From contig CAJFQM010000009.1 of the NCBI GenBank assembly GCA_904419075.1, forward strand, positions 1 through 64,000: DNA of 64,000 nucleotides, given 5' to 3'. Both the position numbers and the translations under genes were made by a program. Source of the stretch: an uncultured Clostridia bacterium. Lineage in GTDB: Bacteria; Bacillota; Clostridia; Christensenellales; Borkfalkiaceae. Position 1 is the stretch's first letter; each line of letters begins with the position of its first letter. Positions 51,948 to 60,217 of the stretch are shown here, piece by piece. Below the pieces are notes generated by a model. That model was not told the origin of the DNA, made no database searches, and saw only the letters and a program-made list of their open reading frames with translations.

Positions 51948-52532
51948 TCAGCCGAGCTTCGGAAAGAAGTTGCGGACGGGGCGCAGGGGATACAGCGCTC
52001 CCGCCAGAAGCGCGGAGCCGAACAGCGCGACCAAGCCTTGCAGGACGTTGCTCACGATTCCCGCGGCAGCCCCTAATCCGAGGCCGAGGCATACCGCTTC
52101 GTAGAAGAAGTAACCGCCGACCATGAGGGATTCCGCGGCGATTGCGGAGAGGATACGGGGAAGCACGTCGAGCTTTTCCTTTTTAATGAATTTTTTGAAT
52201 AATTTGGCGATAAAATAAGCGAGGACGGCCATGGCGACTTTGATGACGAAAGTAGCGGGTGCATAAATCGCGCCGTCGAGCGCGAGGTCCGCCAAAGCGC
52301 AACCCAGGCCTGCGGCAACGGCGCCGTAAGCGGGACCGAGAAACCAGCCCGAGAGGAGAACGAACGCATCTCCGAGGTTGAAATATCCGCCCGAGGGCTG
52401 GGGGATTTTTACGATGACGGTCGCGACGAAACAGAGCGCCGCAAAGACGCCCGTAAAGGAGATGTGTTTGGCTATGCTGCCCGTGCGTCTTTTGCGTTCC
52501 GAAGCGGGGACGCCTTTGTTCCGTGCTGTCAT
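51948..52532 (-). CDS. ECF transporter S component (vitamin uptake)
   Basis: 194 residues, five or six membrane helices after a basic start. 'SGGYFNLGDAFVLLSGWFLG' followed by 'GLGCALADLALDGAIYAPAT' is typical of the S components that bind small vitamins or precursors (HmpT/ThiW/PdxU-like). The A, A' and T subunits are not in the window and are probably shared. It is divergent from the purine operon. The exact ligand cannot be told. Confidence 0.85.
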   Translation of the reverse strand: MTARNKGVPASERKRRTGSIAKHISFTGVFAALCFVATVIVKIPQPSGGYFNLGDAFVLLSGWFLGPAYGAVAAGLGCALADLALDGAIYAPATFVIKVAMAVLAYFIAKLFKKFIKKEKLDVLPRILSAIAAESLMVGGYFFYEAVCLGLGLGAAAGIVSNVLQGLVALFGSALLAGALYPLRPVRNFFPKLG

Positions 52533-52580
52533 TTTCCGAAACTCCTTTTTGCCGTCATAGGCGAAATATCTTTGGGATAC

Positions 52581-52609
52581 ATTATATTCCGAAGATGAAA
52601 ATTTGTCAA
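52581..52609 (-). promoter_or_regulatory. Strong consensus promoter of the ECF S component gene
   Basis: Minus strand: TTGACA (52609-52604), 17 bases, TATAAT (52586-52581), a perfect match to consensus. The -35 lies in ATTTGTCAAAT, whose complement recurs at 52640-52650. Confidence 0.85.
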
Positions 52610-52713
52610 ATACAGGGGAAAAATCGGCGAAAAAAAACGATTTGACAAATTTATTACTCGATTTGTGAAAAAATTACAAAGAAGGAAGGGAACGTTTTTT
52701 CTCTTTCAGCCGT

Positions 52714-52742
52714 TTGCTTTTCGCGTCCGATTTTGGTATAAT
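52714..52742 (+). promoter_or_regulatory. Sigma-A promoter of the purine operon
   Basis: TTGCTT (52714-52719), 17 bases ending TGG, TATAAT (52737-52742). It gives a leader of about 350 bases before purE. No purine riboswitch or clear PurR box was recognised. Confidence 0.82.
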
Positions 52743-52820
52743 ATAGTCGCGAATCGAAATCGGGAAATAAAAAATCGGAAAACACAATAAAAAACGAAAG
52801 AGAAAAGAGGTTTTGATTTC

Positions 52821-52961
52821 ATGAAACGCAAGCGTGACGGACTCTATAACAGACTTCTGCGCCTCATATCGGGCGGCGTTTCTTCTTTGTGCGGAAAGAA
52901 TTTTCGCATAGATTTTTCAAAGGGGAATTCAGCCCCCTTATTTTCCGATACAGTCTTGTGA
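52821..52961 (+). CDS. Possible 46-residue leader peptide of the pur operon
   Basis: Starts MKRKRDGLYNRLLRLISGGV and ends just before a terminator-like hairpin. The ribosome site (GAGG, ten bases upstream) is weak. It is basic, and its tail overlaps an AAGGGG/CCCCTT hairpin. It may be a regulatory reading frame rather than a working protein. Confidence 0.35.
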   Translation: MKRKRDGLYNRLLRLISGGVSSLCGKNFRIDFSKGNSAPLFSDTVL

Positions 52962-52966
52962 ACGAA

Positions 52967-53002
52967 GTACAGGCCGCACTCTTGCGGTGGCTGTGCTTTT
53001 TT
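52967..53002 (+). terminator. Terminator-like hairpin in the pur leader
   Basis: GTACAG/CTGTGC outer pairs and CCGCA/TGCGG inner pairs with a CTCT loop, followed by six T. It lies about 100 bases before purE, the position expected for an attenuator. Confidence 0.6.
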
Positions 53003-53033
53003 CATTTTTGATAATCGTGCGGAAGGAGAAAAA

Positions 53034-53072
53034 ATGCCCCGTTTTTTTACGGAACGGCATTTTGTGTTTTGA
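53034..53072 (+). CDS. Possible 12-residue leader peptide just before purE
   Basis: MPRFFTERHFVF with an ideal GGAAGGAG ribosome site. The frame lies inside a hairpin (53031-53063, AAAATGCC/GGCATTTT with CCGT/ACGG inside), so ribosome position would decide its folding. It ends 30 bases before purE. Confidence 0.4.
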   Translation: MPRFFTERHFVF

Positions 53073-53102
53073 AAGAATATTGACGGGAGGTCAGGTATAA
53101 AT

Positions 53103-53591
53103 ATGGCGAAAGCGGCAATTTTAATGGGCAGTAAATCGGATTTTGAAGTGGTAAAACCCGCGGCGGCGGTCTTGAAGAAGTTCGGCGTGGAGACGGAGGT
53201 GCGGGTCATTTCCGCGCACCGTACGCCCGAGGAAGCGCATGAGTTTGCATCTTCCGCGCGGAAGAACGGCGTTGAAGTAATCATCTGTGCGGCGGGAAAG
53301 GCGGCGCACCTCGGCGGAGTCATTGCCGCGTCGACGACGCTTCCCGTGATAGGGCTTCCCGTCAAGACGGACATGATGGGCGGGCTGGACAGCCTTTTGT
53401 CGATCGTGCAGATGCCTTCGGGAATCCCCGTGGCGACGGTGGGCGTCAACGGCGGGGAGAACGCGGGGCTTTTGGCGTTGCAGATTTTGGGAATCAAATA
53501 TCCCGAAATCGCGGCGAAGCTGGAAGATTATAAGGCGGAAATGCGCGTAAAGATCAACGCCGACGACAAGGCGTTGCAGGAAATGCTTTAA
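53103..53591 (+). CDS. purE: N5-carboxyaminoimidazole ribonucleotide mutase
   Basis: 162 residues with 'AAILMGSKSDFEVVKPAAAV', 'VRVISAHRTPEEAHEFASSA', 'IICAAGKAAHLGGVIAAST' and 'PVIGLPVKTDMMGGLDSLLS', the class I PurE pattern. It isomerises N5-CAIR to CAIR. The partner PurK is not in the window. GGGAGG precedes the ATG. First structural gene of the purine operon. Confidence 0.96.
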   Translation: MAKAAILMGSKSDFEVVKPAAAVLKKFGVETEVRVISAHRTPEEAHEFASSARKNGVEVIICAAGKAAHLGGVIAASTTLPVIGLPVKTDMMGGLDSLLSIVQMPSGIPVATVGVNGGENAGLLALQILGIKYPEIAAKLEDYKAEMRVKINADDKALQEML

Positions 53592-53635
53592 CTTTAACGA
53601 ACGGAAAAATCAAGCAGATTTAAGGAGATAGAAAA

Positions 53636-54346
53636 ATGGAAAAGAAAGAACAGATGTATGAAGGAAAAGCGAAAAAAGTATTCGCCACCGACAATCCCGA
53701 TTTGGTCATCGTCGATTATAAGGACGACGCGACGGCGTTCAACGGTCTGAAAAAGGGCACGATTGCGGGCAAAGGTGTCATCAATAACAAGATGAGCAAC
53801 ATGATGTTCCGTTTAATGGAGAAGAAGGGGATTCCCACCCATTACGTAGAGGAAATTTCCGATCGGGAAACGATCGTGAAGAAGGTTCAGATCGTACCTT
53901 TGGAGGTGATTATCCGCAATACGGCCGCGGGGAGCATGTCCAAGCGTTTGGGGATTCCCGAGGGCACGAAACTCGCTTGTCCCGTGCTCGAATTCAGCTA
54001 TAAGAACGACGATCTGGGCGACCCCATGATCAACGATTATCACGCGCTCGCCATGGAGCTTGCAACGAAGGAAGAGATCGAGACGATCAAGAACATGGCG
54101 TTTGCCATCAACGACATCATGATCGAGTTCTTCAAGAAGATGAATATCAATCTCATCGACTTCAAGCTGGAATTCGGCCGTTATCACGGCGAGATCGTGC
54201 TGGCGGACGAAATTTCGCCCGATACCTGCCGTTTCTGGGACATGACGACGGGCGAGAAGCTGGATAAGGACAGATTCCGCCGCGACATGGGCGGCGTTGA
54301 GGACGCTTACAAGGAAGTATTCAAACGGCTGTCCGAAGCCGAATAA
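53636..54346 (+). CDS. purC: SAICAR synthetase
   Basis: 236 residues: '[20 protein letters not shown]', '[20 protein letters not shown]', '[20 protein letters not shown]' then '[17 protein letters not shown]', and '[15 protein letters not shown]'. It joins aspartate to CAIR with ATP. AAGGAG lies upstream; 44 bases after purE. Confidence 0.97.
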   Translation: MEKKEQMYEGKAKKVFATDNPDLVIVDYKDDATAFNGLKKGTIAGKGVINNKMSNMMFRLMEKKGIPTHYVEEISDRETIVKKVQIVPLEVIIRNTAAGSMSKRLGIPEGTKLACPVLEFSYKNDDLGDPMINDYHALAMELATKEEIETIKNMAFAINDIMIEFFKKMNINLIDFKLEFGRYHGEIVLADEISPDTCRFWDMTTGEKLDKDRFRRDMGGVEDAYKEVFKRLSEAE

Positions 54347-54436
54347 AACGGCGATTCAGCGGTTTGCGCCTCTTTACTTTGGCGGTAAAGGGGCCTTTGC
54401 CGTTTTTTGTCCGAAAGTATATTCAAAGGAAAACAT

Positions 54437-55861
54437 ATGTATTCGAGAGACATAAAACCCGTGTTTGACGGCATGCACGAAGAGTGCGGCGTGTTCGGGG
54501 TATATTCCCCCGAGACGCGCGACGTGGGGAATACGGTGTATTACGGGCTGTACGCCTTGCAGCACCGCGGCCAGGAGAGCTGCGGAATCGCTGTGGCTTA
54601 CGCGAATAAAATCGAGTATCAAAAAGGCATGGGGCTGATTCCCGAAGTATTTTCCGGGAACGCCCTGTCGTCCCTTCCCGAAGGGGATATCGCCATCGGC
54701 CACGTGCGCTATTCGACGACGGGGGCGAGCCTCGCGGTCAATGCGCAGCCCATCGTGTTTACGGGAAAGTGCGGCAAAATGGCGGTGGCGCATAACGGCA
54801 ATCTCACCAATGCCGACCGCCTGCGGGCAGAGCTCATCGCCGACAACGCGGTTTTTCAGACGACCGTGGATTCGGAAGCGATAGCCATGCTCATCAATAA
54901 GTTTTCCGACGGGGACATCGTGCGGGGCGTGTTGAAGGCGTGCGAATGTTTCAAGGGCTCCTATGCGCTCGTCGTCATGACGACGGATAAGCTCATCGCG
55001 GTGCGCGATCCTTACGGAATCCGTCCTTTGTGTGTCGGGAAAAATATGGACGATATCGTAGTCGCTTCCGAGAGCTGCGCGCTGGACGCCGTGGGCGCGA
55101 ATTTTCTCAGGGATATAGAGCAGGGCGAAGTGCTGGTGATAGACAGCGCGGGAATGCACTCGCACCGCATAGCGGGCAGGTGCAAGCCTGCGGCGTGTAT
55201 TTTCGAATACGTGTATTTTTCCCGTCCCGACAGTATTCTCGACGGTTGCAGCGTGTACGAAACCCGCATGGCCGCGGGGAGAATTTTGGCGCAGAACTAT
55301 CCCGTGGAAGCGGACATCGTTTCGGGAGTACCCGATTCCGCCATCGTCGCGGCGAGGGGCTATTCTCAGGTTTCGGGAATCCCGTACGTAGAGGCGCTGG
55401 AAAAGAACCGCTATGTGGGCAGGACGTTCATTCAGCCCGACCAGAAAATGCGGGAGGACAGCGTCAGCGTAAAGATGAACCCTCTGCGGGCGAACATTCA
55501 GGGAAAGAGATTGGTGCTCATCGACGATTCCATCGTTCGGGGAACGACGTCGCGGCGCATCGTGCGCATGCTCAAAGAAGCGGGCGCGAAAGAGGTGCAT
55601 TTGCGCATCTGTTCCCCCGTCATCAGGCACCCCTGCCATCTCGGAATCGACATGCAGTCGTATAGCCAGCTCATCGGCGCCAATAAGACGGAAAGGGAAA
55701 TCTGCGAATATATCGGCGCGGATTCTTTGAAATATCTGACGATAGACCAGCTCACGGAAAGCTGTAAAGCGGCAAAAATCGGCTTTTGCCTCGGCTGTTT
55801 TGACGGAAAGTATCCATACAGTCCTGAGGGTGAAGAGTCCGGAAAATTCAAATTTGAGTAA
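54437..55861 (+). CDS. purF: Amidophosphoribosyltransferase
   Basis: 474 residues from MYSRDIKPVFDGMHEECGVF at 54437, with AAAGGA upstream. The short propeptide would be cut before the catalytic Cys in 'EECGVFGVYSPE'. 'VLIDDSIVRGTTSRRIVRML' is the PRPP loop. Cysteines in 'KPAACIFEYVYF', 'RICSPVIRHPCHLG' and 'GFCLGCFDGKYP' match the iron-sulfur PurF of Bacillus type. It makes phosphoribosylamine, the committed step of purine synthesis, and is feedback-inhibited by nucleotides in related enzymes. Confidence 0.96.
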   Translation: MYSRDIKPVFDGMHEECGVFGVYSPETRDVGNTVYYGLYALQHRGQESCGIAVAYANKIEYQKGMGLIPEVFSGNALSSLPEGDIAIGHVRYSTTGASLAVNAQPIVFTGKCGKMAVAHNGNLTNADRLRAELIADNAVFQTTVDSEAIAMLINKFSDGDIVRGVLKACECFKGSYALVVMTTDKLIAVRDPYGIRPLCVGKNMDDIVVASESCALDAVGANFLRDIEQGEVLVIDSAGMHSHRIAGRCKPAACIFEYVYFSRPDSILDGCSVYETRMAAGRILAQNYPVEADIVSGVPDSAIVAARGYSQVSGIPYVEALEKNRYVGRTFIQPDQKMREDSVSVKMNPLRANIQGKRLVLIDDSIVRGTTSRRIVRMLKEAGAKEVHLRICSPVIRHPCHLGIDMQSYSQLIGANKTEREICEYIGADSLKYLTIDQLTESCKAAKIGFCLGCFDGKYPYSPEGEESGKFKFE

Positions 55862-55909
55862 ATTTTGGTAAATATAACATTACGGAAGTAAAGAGGAGTA
55901 AACAAGGTT

Positions 55910-56935
55910 ATGGCAATATCCTATAAAGACAGCGGCGTAGACGTGACGCGCGGCTACAAAGCGGTGGAACTCATGAAAAAATATGTCAAGACCACATACG
56001 ATGACAATGTTTTGGGCGATATCGGCTCGTTCGGCGGTTTCTATTCGATCGCGGGCGAGAAAATGGAGGAGCCCGTTCTGGTGGCGGGAACGGACGGCGT
56101 GGGAACGAAGCTCAGATACGCCATTCTGCTCGGCAAGCACGACACCATCGGGATCGACGCGGTCGCGATGTGCGTAAACGATATCGTGTGCCAAGGTGCG
56201 AAACCTCTTTTCTTTCTCGATTATTACGCCTGCGGAAGACTGTACCCCGAGGCGGAAGCGGAGGTCGTCAAAGGAATCGCGGCGGGCTGCCGCATGGCAG
56301 GGTGTGCGCTCATCGGCGGGGAGACGGCGGAAATGCCCGGCTTCTATCCCGACGGCGAATACGACCTCGCGGGATTTGCGGTCGGTATCGTCGATAAAAA
56401 GAAAGTGATCAACGGCAAAGATATCGCGGCGGGGGACGTCCTTCTCGGCATCAAATCCAGCGGAATCCATTCCAACGGCTATTCTCTGGTGAGAAAGCTG
56501 TTCGGGGATTCGGATAAAGCGGAAATGGAGAAATACGACGACCGCCTCGGCGGCACGCTCGCGGAAGTCCTGCTGACGCCGACGAAAATTTACGTCAGGA
56601 GTATTCTTTCGCTGATAGAAAAGGTCCCCGTAAAGGGAATCGCGCATATCACGGGCGGCGGGTTTATCGAAAACATTCCGCGTATTTTCCCTGAGGGAAT
56701 CGGCTGTGAAATCGATAAACATTCGTATGAAGTGCCCGCGGTGTTCCGCGTCATGCAGGAAAAGGCGGGAATTTCCGACGAGCAGATTTATAATACCTTT
56801 AATATGGGCATCGGAATGGTGGTGTGCGTATCTCCCGAAAACGCCGCGGCGGCGAAAAAATCTCTCGAAGAGAGCGGCGAGGAAGTCGTCTTGCTCGGAA
56901 AGACCGTTTCGGGCAAGGGCGTGACGCTGAAATGA
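55910..56935 (+). CDS. purM: AIR synthetase
   Basis: 341 residues: 'GVDVTRGYKAVELMKKYVK', 'VAGTDGVGTKLRYAILLGKH', 'GIDAVAMCVNDIVCQGAKPL', 'LIGGETAEMPGFYPDGEYDL' and 'HITGGGFIENIPRIFPEG'. It closes the imidazole ring of FGAM with ATP. Its stop overlaps the purN start as ATGA. Confidence 0.97.
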   Translation: MAISYKDSGVDVTRGYKAVELMKKYVKTTYDDNVLGDIGSFGGFYSIAGEKMEEPVLVAGTDGVGTKLRYAILLGKHDTIGIDAVAMCVNDIVCQGAKPLFFLDYYACGRLYPEAEAEVVKGIAAGCRMAGCALIGGETAEMPGFYPDGEYDLAGFAVGIVDKKKVINGKDIAAGDVLLGIKSSGIHSNGYSLVRKLFGDSDKAEMEKYDDRLGGTLAEVLLTPTKIYVRSILSLIEKVPVKGIAHITGGGFIENIPRIFPEGIGCEIDKHSYEVPAVFRVMQEKAGISDEQIYNTFNMGIGMVVCVSPENAAAAKKSLEESGEEVVLLGKTVSGKGVTLK

Positions 56936-57570
56936 AAAGGATTGCGGTATTCGCTTCGGGCGGCGGCACGGATTTTCAGTCGATTATCGACGCCAACGAG
57001 CGGGAAAAATTTTGTGAAATCAAATACCTGATTGCCTCCAAGGCGGGGATCGGAGCGATTGCCCGCGCGGAAAAAGCGGGGATAAAGACGGCGGTATTTT
57101 CCAAGTCGGACTATCCCTCTTTGGAGGAGCTCTATAAAAAGCTGACGGAGCTGTTGCAGAGCGGCGGAGTGGACTATATCGTTCTTGCAGGCTGGCTGAA
57201 AATCATTCCCGCGGGCTTTCTGGATACTTTCAAAGACAGGGTCATCAATATTCATCCGTCGCTGATCCCCTGCTTTTGCGGCAAGGGCTTTTACGGACTC
57301 AAAGTGCACGAGGCGGCGATAGAGTACGGGGTCAAGGTCAGCGGCGCCACGGTGCATTTTGTGGAGGCGGACGTAGACGCGGGCGCGATCATCATGCAGC
57401 GCGCGGTTCCCGTCGAGGACGGCGACACGCCCGAATCTTTGCAGGCGCGTATCCTCAAAATCGAGCATGAGATTTTACCGCTCTGCGTAAAATTATTATG
57501 CGAAGGCAAAATCGAAAAGACGGGACGTAAGACCCGCATACTCGATGAAATGCCGATAAATATAAAGTGA
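56932..57570 (+). CDS. purN: GAR transformylase
   Basis: 212 residues from MKRIAVFASGGGTDFQSIID in ATGA overlap with purM. The catalytic set is present: Asn-His-Pro-Ser in 'VINIHPSLIPCFCGKGFYG' and Asp in 'VEADVDAGAIIMQ'. The loop GGGT-D-F has Asp where Asn is common. It transfers formyl from 10-formyl-THF to GAR. It is followed by a regulator-like gene, not purH. Confidence 0.95.
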   Translation: MKRIAVFASGGGTDFQSIIDANEREKFCEIKYLIASKAGIGAIARAEKAGIKTAVFSKSDYPSLEELYKKLTELLQSGGVDYIVLAGWLKIIPAGFLDTFKDRVINIHPSLIPCFCGKGFYGLKVHEAAIEYGVKVSGATVHFVEADVDAGAIIMQRAVPVEDGDTPESLQARILKIEHEILPLCVKLLCEGKIEKTGRKTRILDEMPINIK

Positions 57571-57597
57571 GAAATCCTGTTCAATAAGGGGAAGAGA

Positions 57598-58602
57598 ATG
57601 GATAAGGAGAAATGCGGAAAGTATATCCGCGAAAAGCGGGAAGCGCTCGGACTGACGAAGGAGGAGCTCGCGGAAAAATTAAACGTCGGCGCGTACGACG
57701 TAGATTGCTGGGAAGCGGGGTTTTTCCCTTCGGCGGAATTTCTGCTGCCGCTTTCCGACGCCTTGCACATCGATGTCGAAGAGCTTCTGTCGGGCGAAGA
57801 TCTTGCGGAAAAAAACTCCGCCGCGCCCGCTTTTCCGTTCTCCGTTTCCGAGCCGTCATTTCATGCGTCGTCTGAGGTTAAACGCCCGTTGGTTTCTGAT
57901 GCTTTGTCTGATTCGGAAGGTTCGTCGATTTCCGAAAGAGCTTCCGACGTTTTGTCCGATAGCGAACGCTCGTCGGTTTCTGAAACAGATTCCTCCTCTT
58001 CGCCCGATATCGAATGCCCGTCGGCGCCCGAATTGTCCGCCACTCCCGTATCTCCTGCTTCTTCTCCCTCAGCTTCCTCTCCGACCGTCGCTCCCGCCGA
58101 AAAGAGCTATTACGAAGAATTGCGGGAAAAGATGAACGATACGGATTGGGAAAATGTCGAGGTTTTGCCTTCGGGAGAAAACGGATTTTCGGACGGGGAG
58201 CGAAGATTCGGAAAGGTTCTCTGTATCTGTTTTATCCTTCTCGTTCTGATGATTCAGGGAATACGTTTTTTCGGGTATCTCAACAGAGACAGGGAATTGA
58301 CGCTCGAAAACTATCGGGAATACATAGAAATTTCGGTGTATGCGACTGGCGGACAGAACGGATTTGTTACCAATCCCGACGAATACACGGTGAAAATAAC
58401 GGCGAAAAAGGACATCGGAGAATTTTCCGTCGCGATAGAAGTGACTTTTAGAAATATTCTATATGAAGACATAGTCCGCACGGTAAACATCGGCGGAGAA
58501 TCCTTATCGGAGGGAAACGCTGCGGAAGAAACGCTTTCGTTCGATACGGTTGTCATGGAAACGGGGTATGAAGTCATATCCGTGGAGGGAAAATTGCCGT
58601 GA
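57598..58602 (+). CDS. Membrane-anchored HTH protein inside the purine operon
   Basis: 334 residues. An XRE/Cro-type helix-turn-helix occupies about residues 5-62 ('GKYIREKREALGLTKEELAE', then 'NVGAYDVDCWEAGFFP'). A Ser/Glu/Pro-rich linker (about 70-165) includes two 16-residue copies ('DALSDSEGSSISERAS', 'DVLSDSERSSVSETDS'). One membrane helix (about 205-225) and a small outer domain follow. The build resembles RodZ-like or other membrane-bound regulators. Start and stop are tightly spaced between purN and the next gene (ATG 28 bases after purN). The target is unknown. Confidence 0.8.
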   Translation: MDKEKCGKYIREKREALGLTKEELAEKLNVGAYDVDCWEAGFFPSAEFLLPLSDALHIDVEELLSGEDLAEKNSAAPAFPFSVSEPSFHASSEVKRPLVSDALSDSEGSSISERASDVLSDSERSSVSETDSSSSPDIECPSAPELSATPVSPASSPSASSPTVAPAEKSYYEELREKMNDTDWENVEVLPSGENGFSDGERRFGKVLCICFILLVLMIQGIRFFGYLNRDRELTLENYREYIEISVYATGGQNGFVTNPDEYTVKITAKKDIGEFSVAIEVTFRNILYEDIVRTVNIGGESLSEGNAAEETLSFDTVVMETGYEVISVEGKLP

Positions 58603-58910
58603 ATAAGGGAAGAAAAGACAGAAATATGATGATCATGCTATGTATAACGGCCGTTGTCGGTGCGACGAACATTCTCATTAACGGAAACTTTGTGTTTTTG
58701 CTTCCGTATCTGTTGCTCATGGCGATTTCCGTACCGACGCTGTATTTCAATTATTCTCTCTGTAAGTGGGAAAATAAATGGCATTCCTGCTGGAACGAGC
58801 GTACCCCTTGCGACGGAGAACCGAGTTCCTATCGCTTGACAATGGGTAAAATCGGCGAATGGGCGGTGTTTATAATAGGATTGATATTGGCTTTGATTCC
58901 TGCGATATAA
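58599..58910 (+). CDS. Small membrane protein
   Basis: 103 residues starting with GTG in overlap with the preceding stop (GTGA). It has about three membrane helices ('MIMLCITAVVGATNILI', 'FVFLLPYLLLMAISVPTLYF', 'WAVFIIGLILALIPAI') and a short loop 'CKWENKWHSCWNERTPCD' with three Cys and a His. It is probably a partner of the HTH membrane protein, since the two are translationally coupled. Function unknown. Confidence 0.7.
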   Translation: MNKGRKDRNMMIMLCITAVVGATNILINGNFVFLLPYLLLMAISVPTLYFNYSLCKWENKWHSCWNERTPCDGEPSSYRLTMGKIGEWAVFIIGLILALIPAI

Positions 58911-58931
58911 AGTTTGAAAAAAGGAGAAAAC

Positions 58932-60206
58932 ATGAACGTTTTGGTTATCGGCAACGGCGGCAGAGAGCATGCCGTGATACAGGCGCTGAAAAAATCGCCG
59001 AAAGTAGATAAGATTTACGCGATGAAGGGCAATGCGGGAATAGGCGAACTTGCCGAGCTCGTAGACGTGGACTACTGCGACGCGAAGGCGGTAGGCGATT
59101 GGCTGGACGCGCATAAAGACGTCGGATATACCGTGGTTACGCCCGACGATCCCTTGGCGCTGGGCGTCGTGGACGAGCTGGAAAACCGCGGGCATCGCGC
59201 GTTCGGGCCGAACCGCCGCGCGGCGATCATCGAGGCGAGCAAGGCTTTTTCCAAAGAGCTCATGAAAAAATACGGAATTCCGACGGCAAAATACGAAATT
59301 TTCGACGAATATGAAAAGGCGCTCGCCTATATCCGAAACGGCGCGTTTCCCGTGGTTCTCAAAGCGGACGGTCTGGCGCTGGGCAAGGGCGTTCTCATCT
59401 GTCGCGATTTGAAGGAAGCGGAGGAGGGATTAAAGGAAATCATGCTGGACAAGAAGTTCGGGGCGGCGGGGAATAAAGTCGTCGTCGAAGAATTTCTGGA
59501 AGGTCCCGAAGTTTCCGTGCTCGCGTTTACGGACGGAAAGACGATAGTCCCCATGGTGACGAGCTGTGACCATAAACGCGCGCTGGATAACGACGAGGGG
59601 CTGAATACGGGCGGTATGGGCACGTTTTCCCCCGCGCCCTTCTATGGGGAGAAGACGGAACGGGAGACCATGGAAAAGATCATGCTTCCCACGATCGCCG
59701 CGATGAACGCGGAAGGAAGGACGTTCAAAGGCGTGCTGTATTTCGGGCTCATGAAGACGAAGGACGGAATGAAGGTCATCGAGTATAATTCCCGTTTCGG
59801 AGACCCCGAGACGCAGGTCGTCCTGCCCATGTTAAAGACGGATCTCATGGAAATTTTCGAGGCGGTGACGGACGGGCGCCTTTCGGAAATCAAAGTGGAA
59901 TGGGAGCGGGGCGCATGCGTGTGCGTGGTGCTTGCGAGCGGCGGCTATCCTCTGAAATACGAAAAGGGCAAGGAAATCAGCATCGGAGCGCTGGACAGCG
60001 ACGTCATACTTTGTCATGCGGGCACGAAGAGGAAGGACGGCAAGCTGGTGACGGACGGAGGGCGCGTGCTCGGGGTATGCGCGAAGGGCGCGACGATAGA
60101 GGAAGCGCGGCAGAAGGCGTATAGAAACGTCGAAAAAATTCACTTCGAAGGCATGCATTACAGGAAGGACATCGGAATCAAATATCGGGACATCCCCGCC
60201 GAATAA
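58932..60206 (+). CDS. purD: GAR synthetase
   Basis: 424 residues from MNVLVIGNGGREHAVIQALK at 58932 with AAGGAG upstream. ATP-grasp motifs: 'FPVVLKADGLALGKGVLICR', 'EEFLEGPEVSVLAFTDGKTI', 'GLNTGGMGTFSPAPF' and 'NSRFGDPETQVVLPMLKTD'. It ligates glycine to phosphoribosylamine. Confidence 0.97.
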   Translation: MNVLVIGNGGREHAVIQALKKSPKVDKIYAMKGNAGIGELAELVDVDYCDAKAVGDWLDAHKDVGYTVVTPDDPLALGVVDELENRGHRAFGPNRRAAIIEASKAFSKELMKKYGIPTAKYEIFDEYEKALAYIRNGAFPVVLKADGLALGKGVLICRDLKEAEEGLKEIMLDKKFGAAGNKVVVEEFLEGPEVSVLAFTDGKTIVPMVTSCDHKRALDNDEGLNTGGMGTFSPAPFYGEKTERETMEKIMLPTIAAMNAEGRTFKGVLYFGLMKTKDGMKVIEYNSRFGDPETQVVLPMLKTDLMEIFEAVTDGRLSEIKVEWERGACVCVVLASGGYPLKYEKGKEISIGALDSDVILCHAGTKRKDGKLVTDGGRVLGVCAKGATIEEARQKAYRNVEKIHFEGMHYRKDIGIKYRDIPAE

Positions 60207-60217
60207 TAAGGAGACGT

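Noticed and set aside
52743-53102. Guanine/adenine riboswitch upstream of purE
   Set aside because: The conserved core bases of the purine riboswitch three-way junction are not found by eye.
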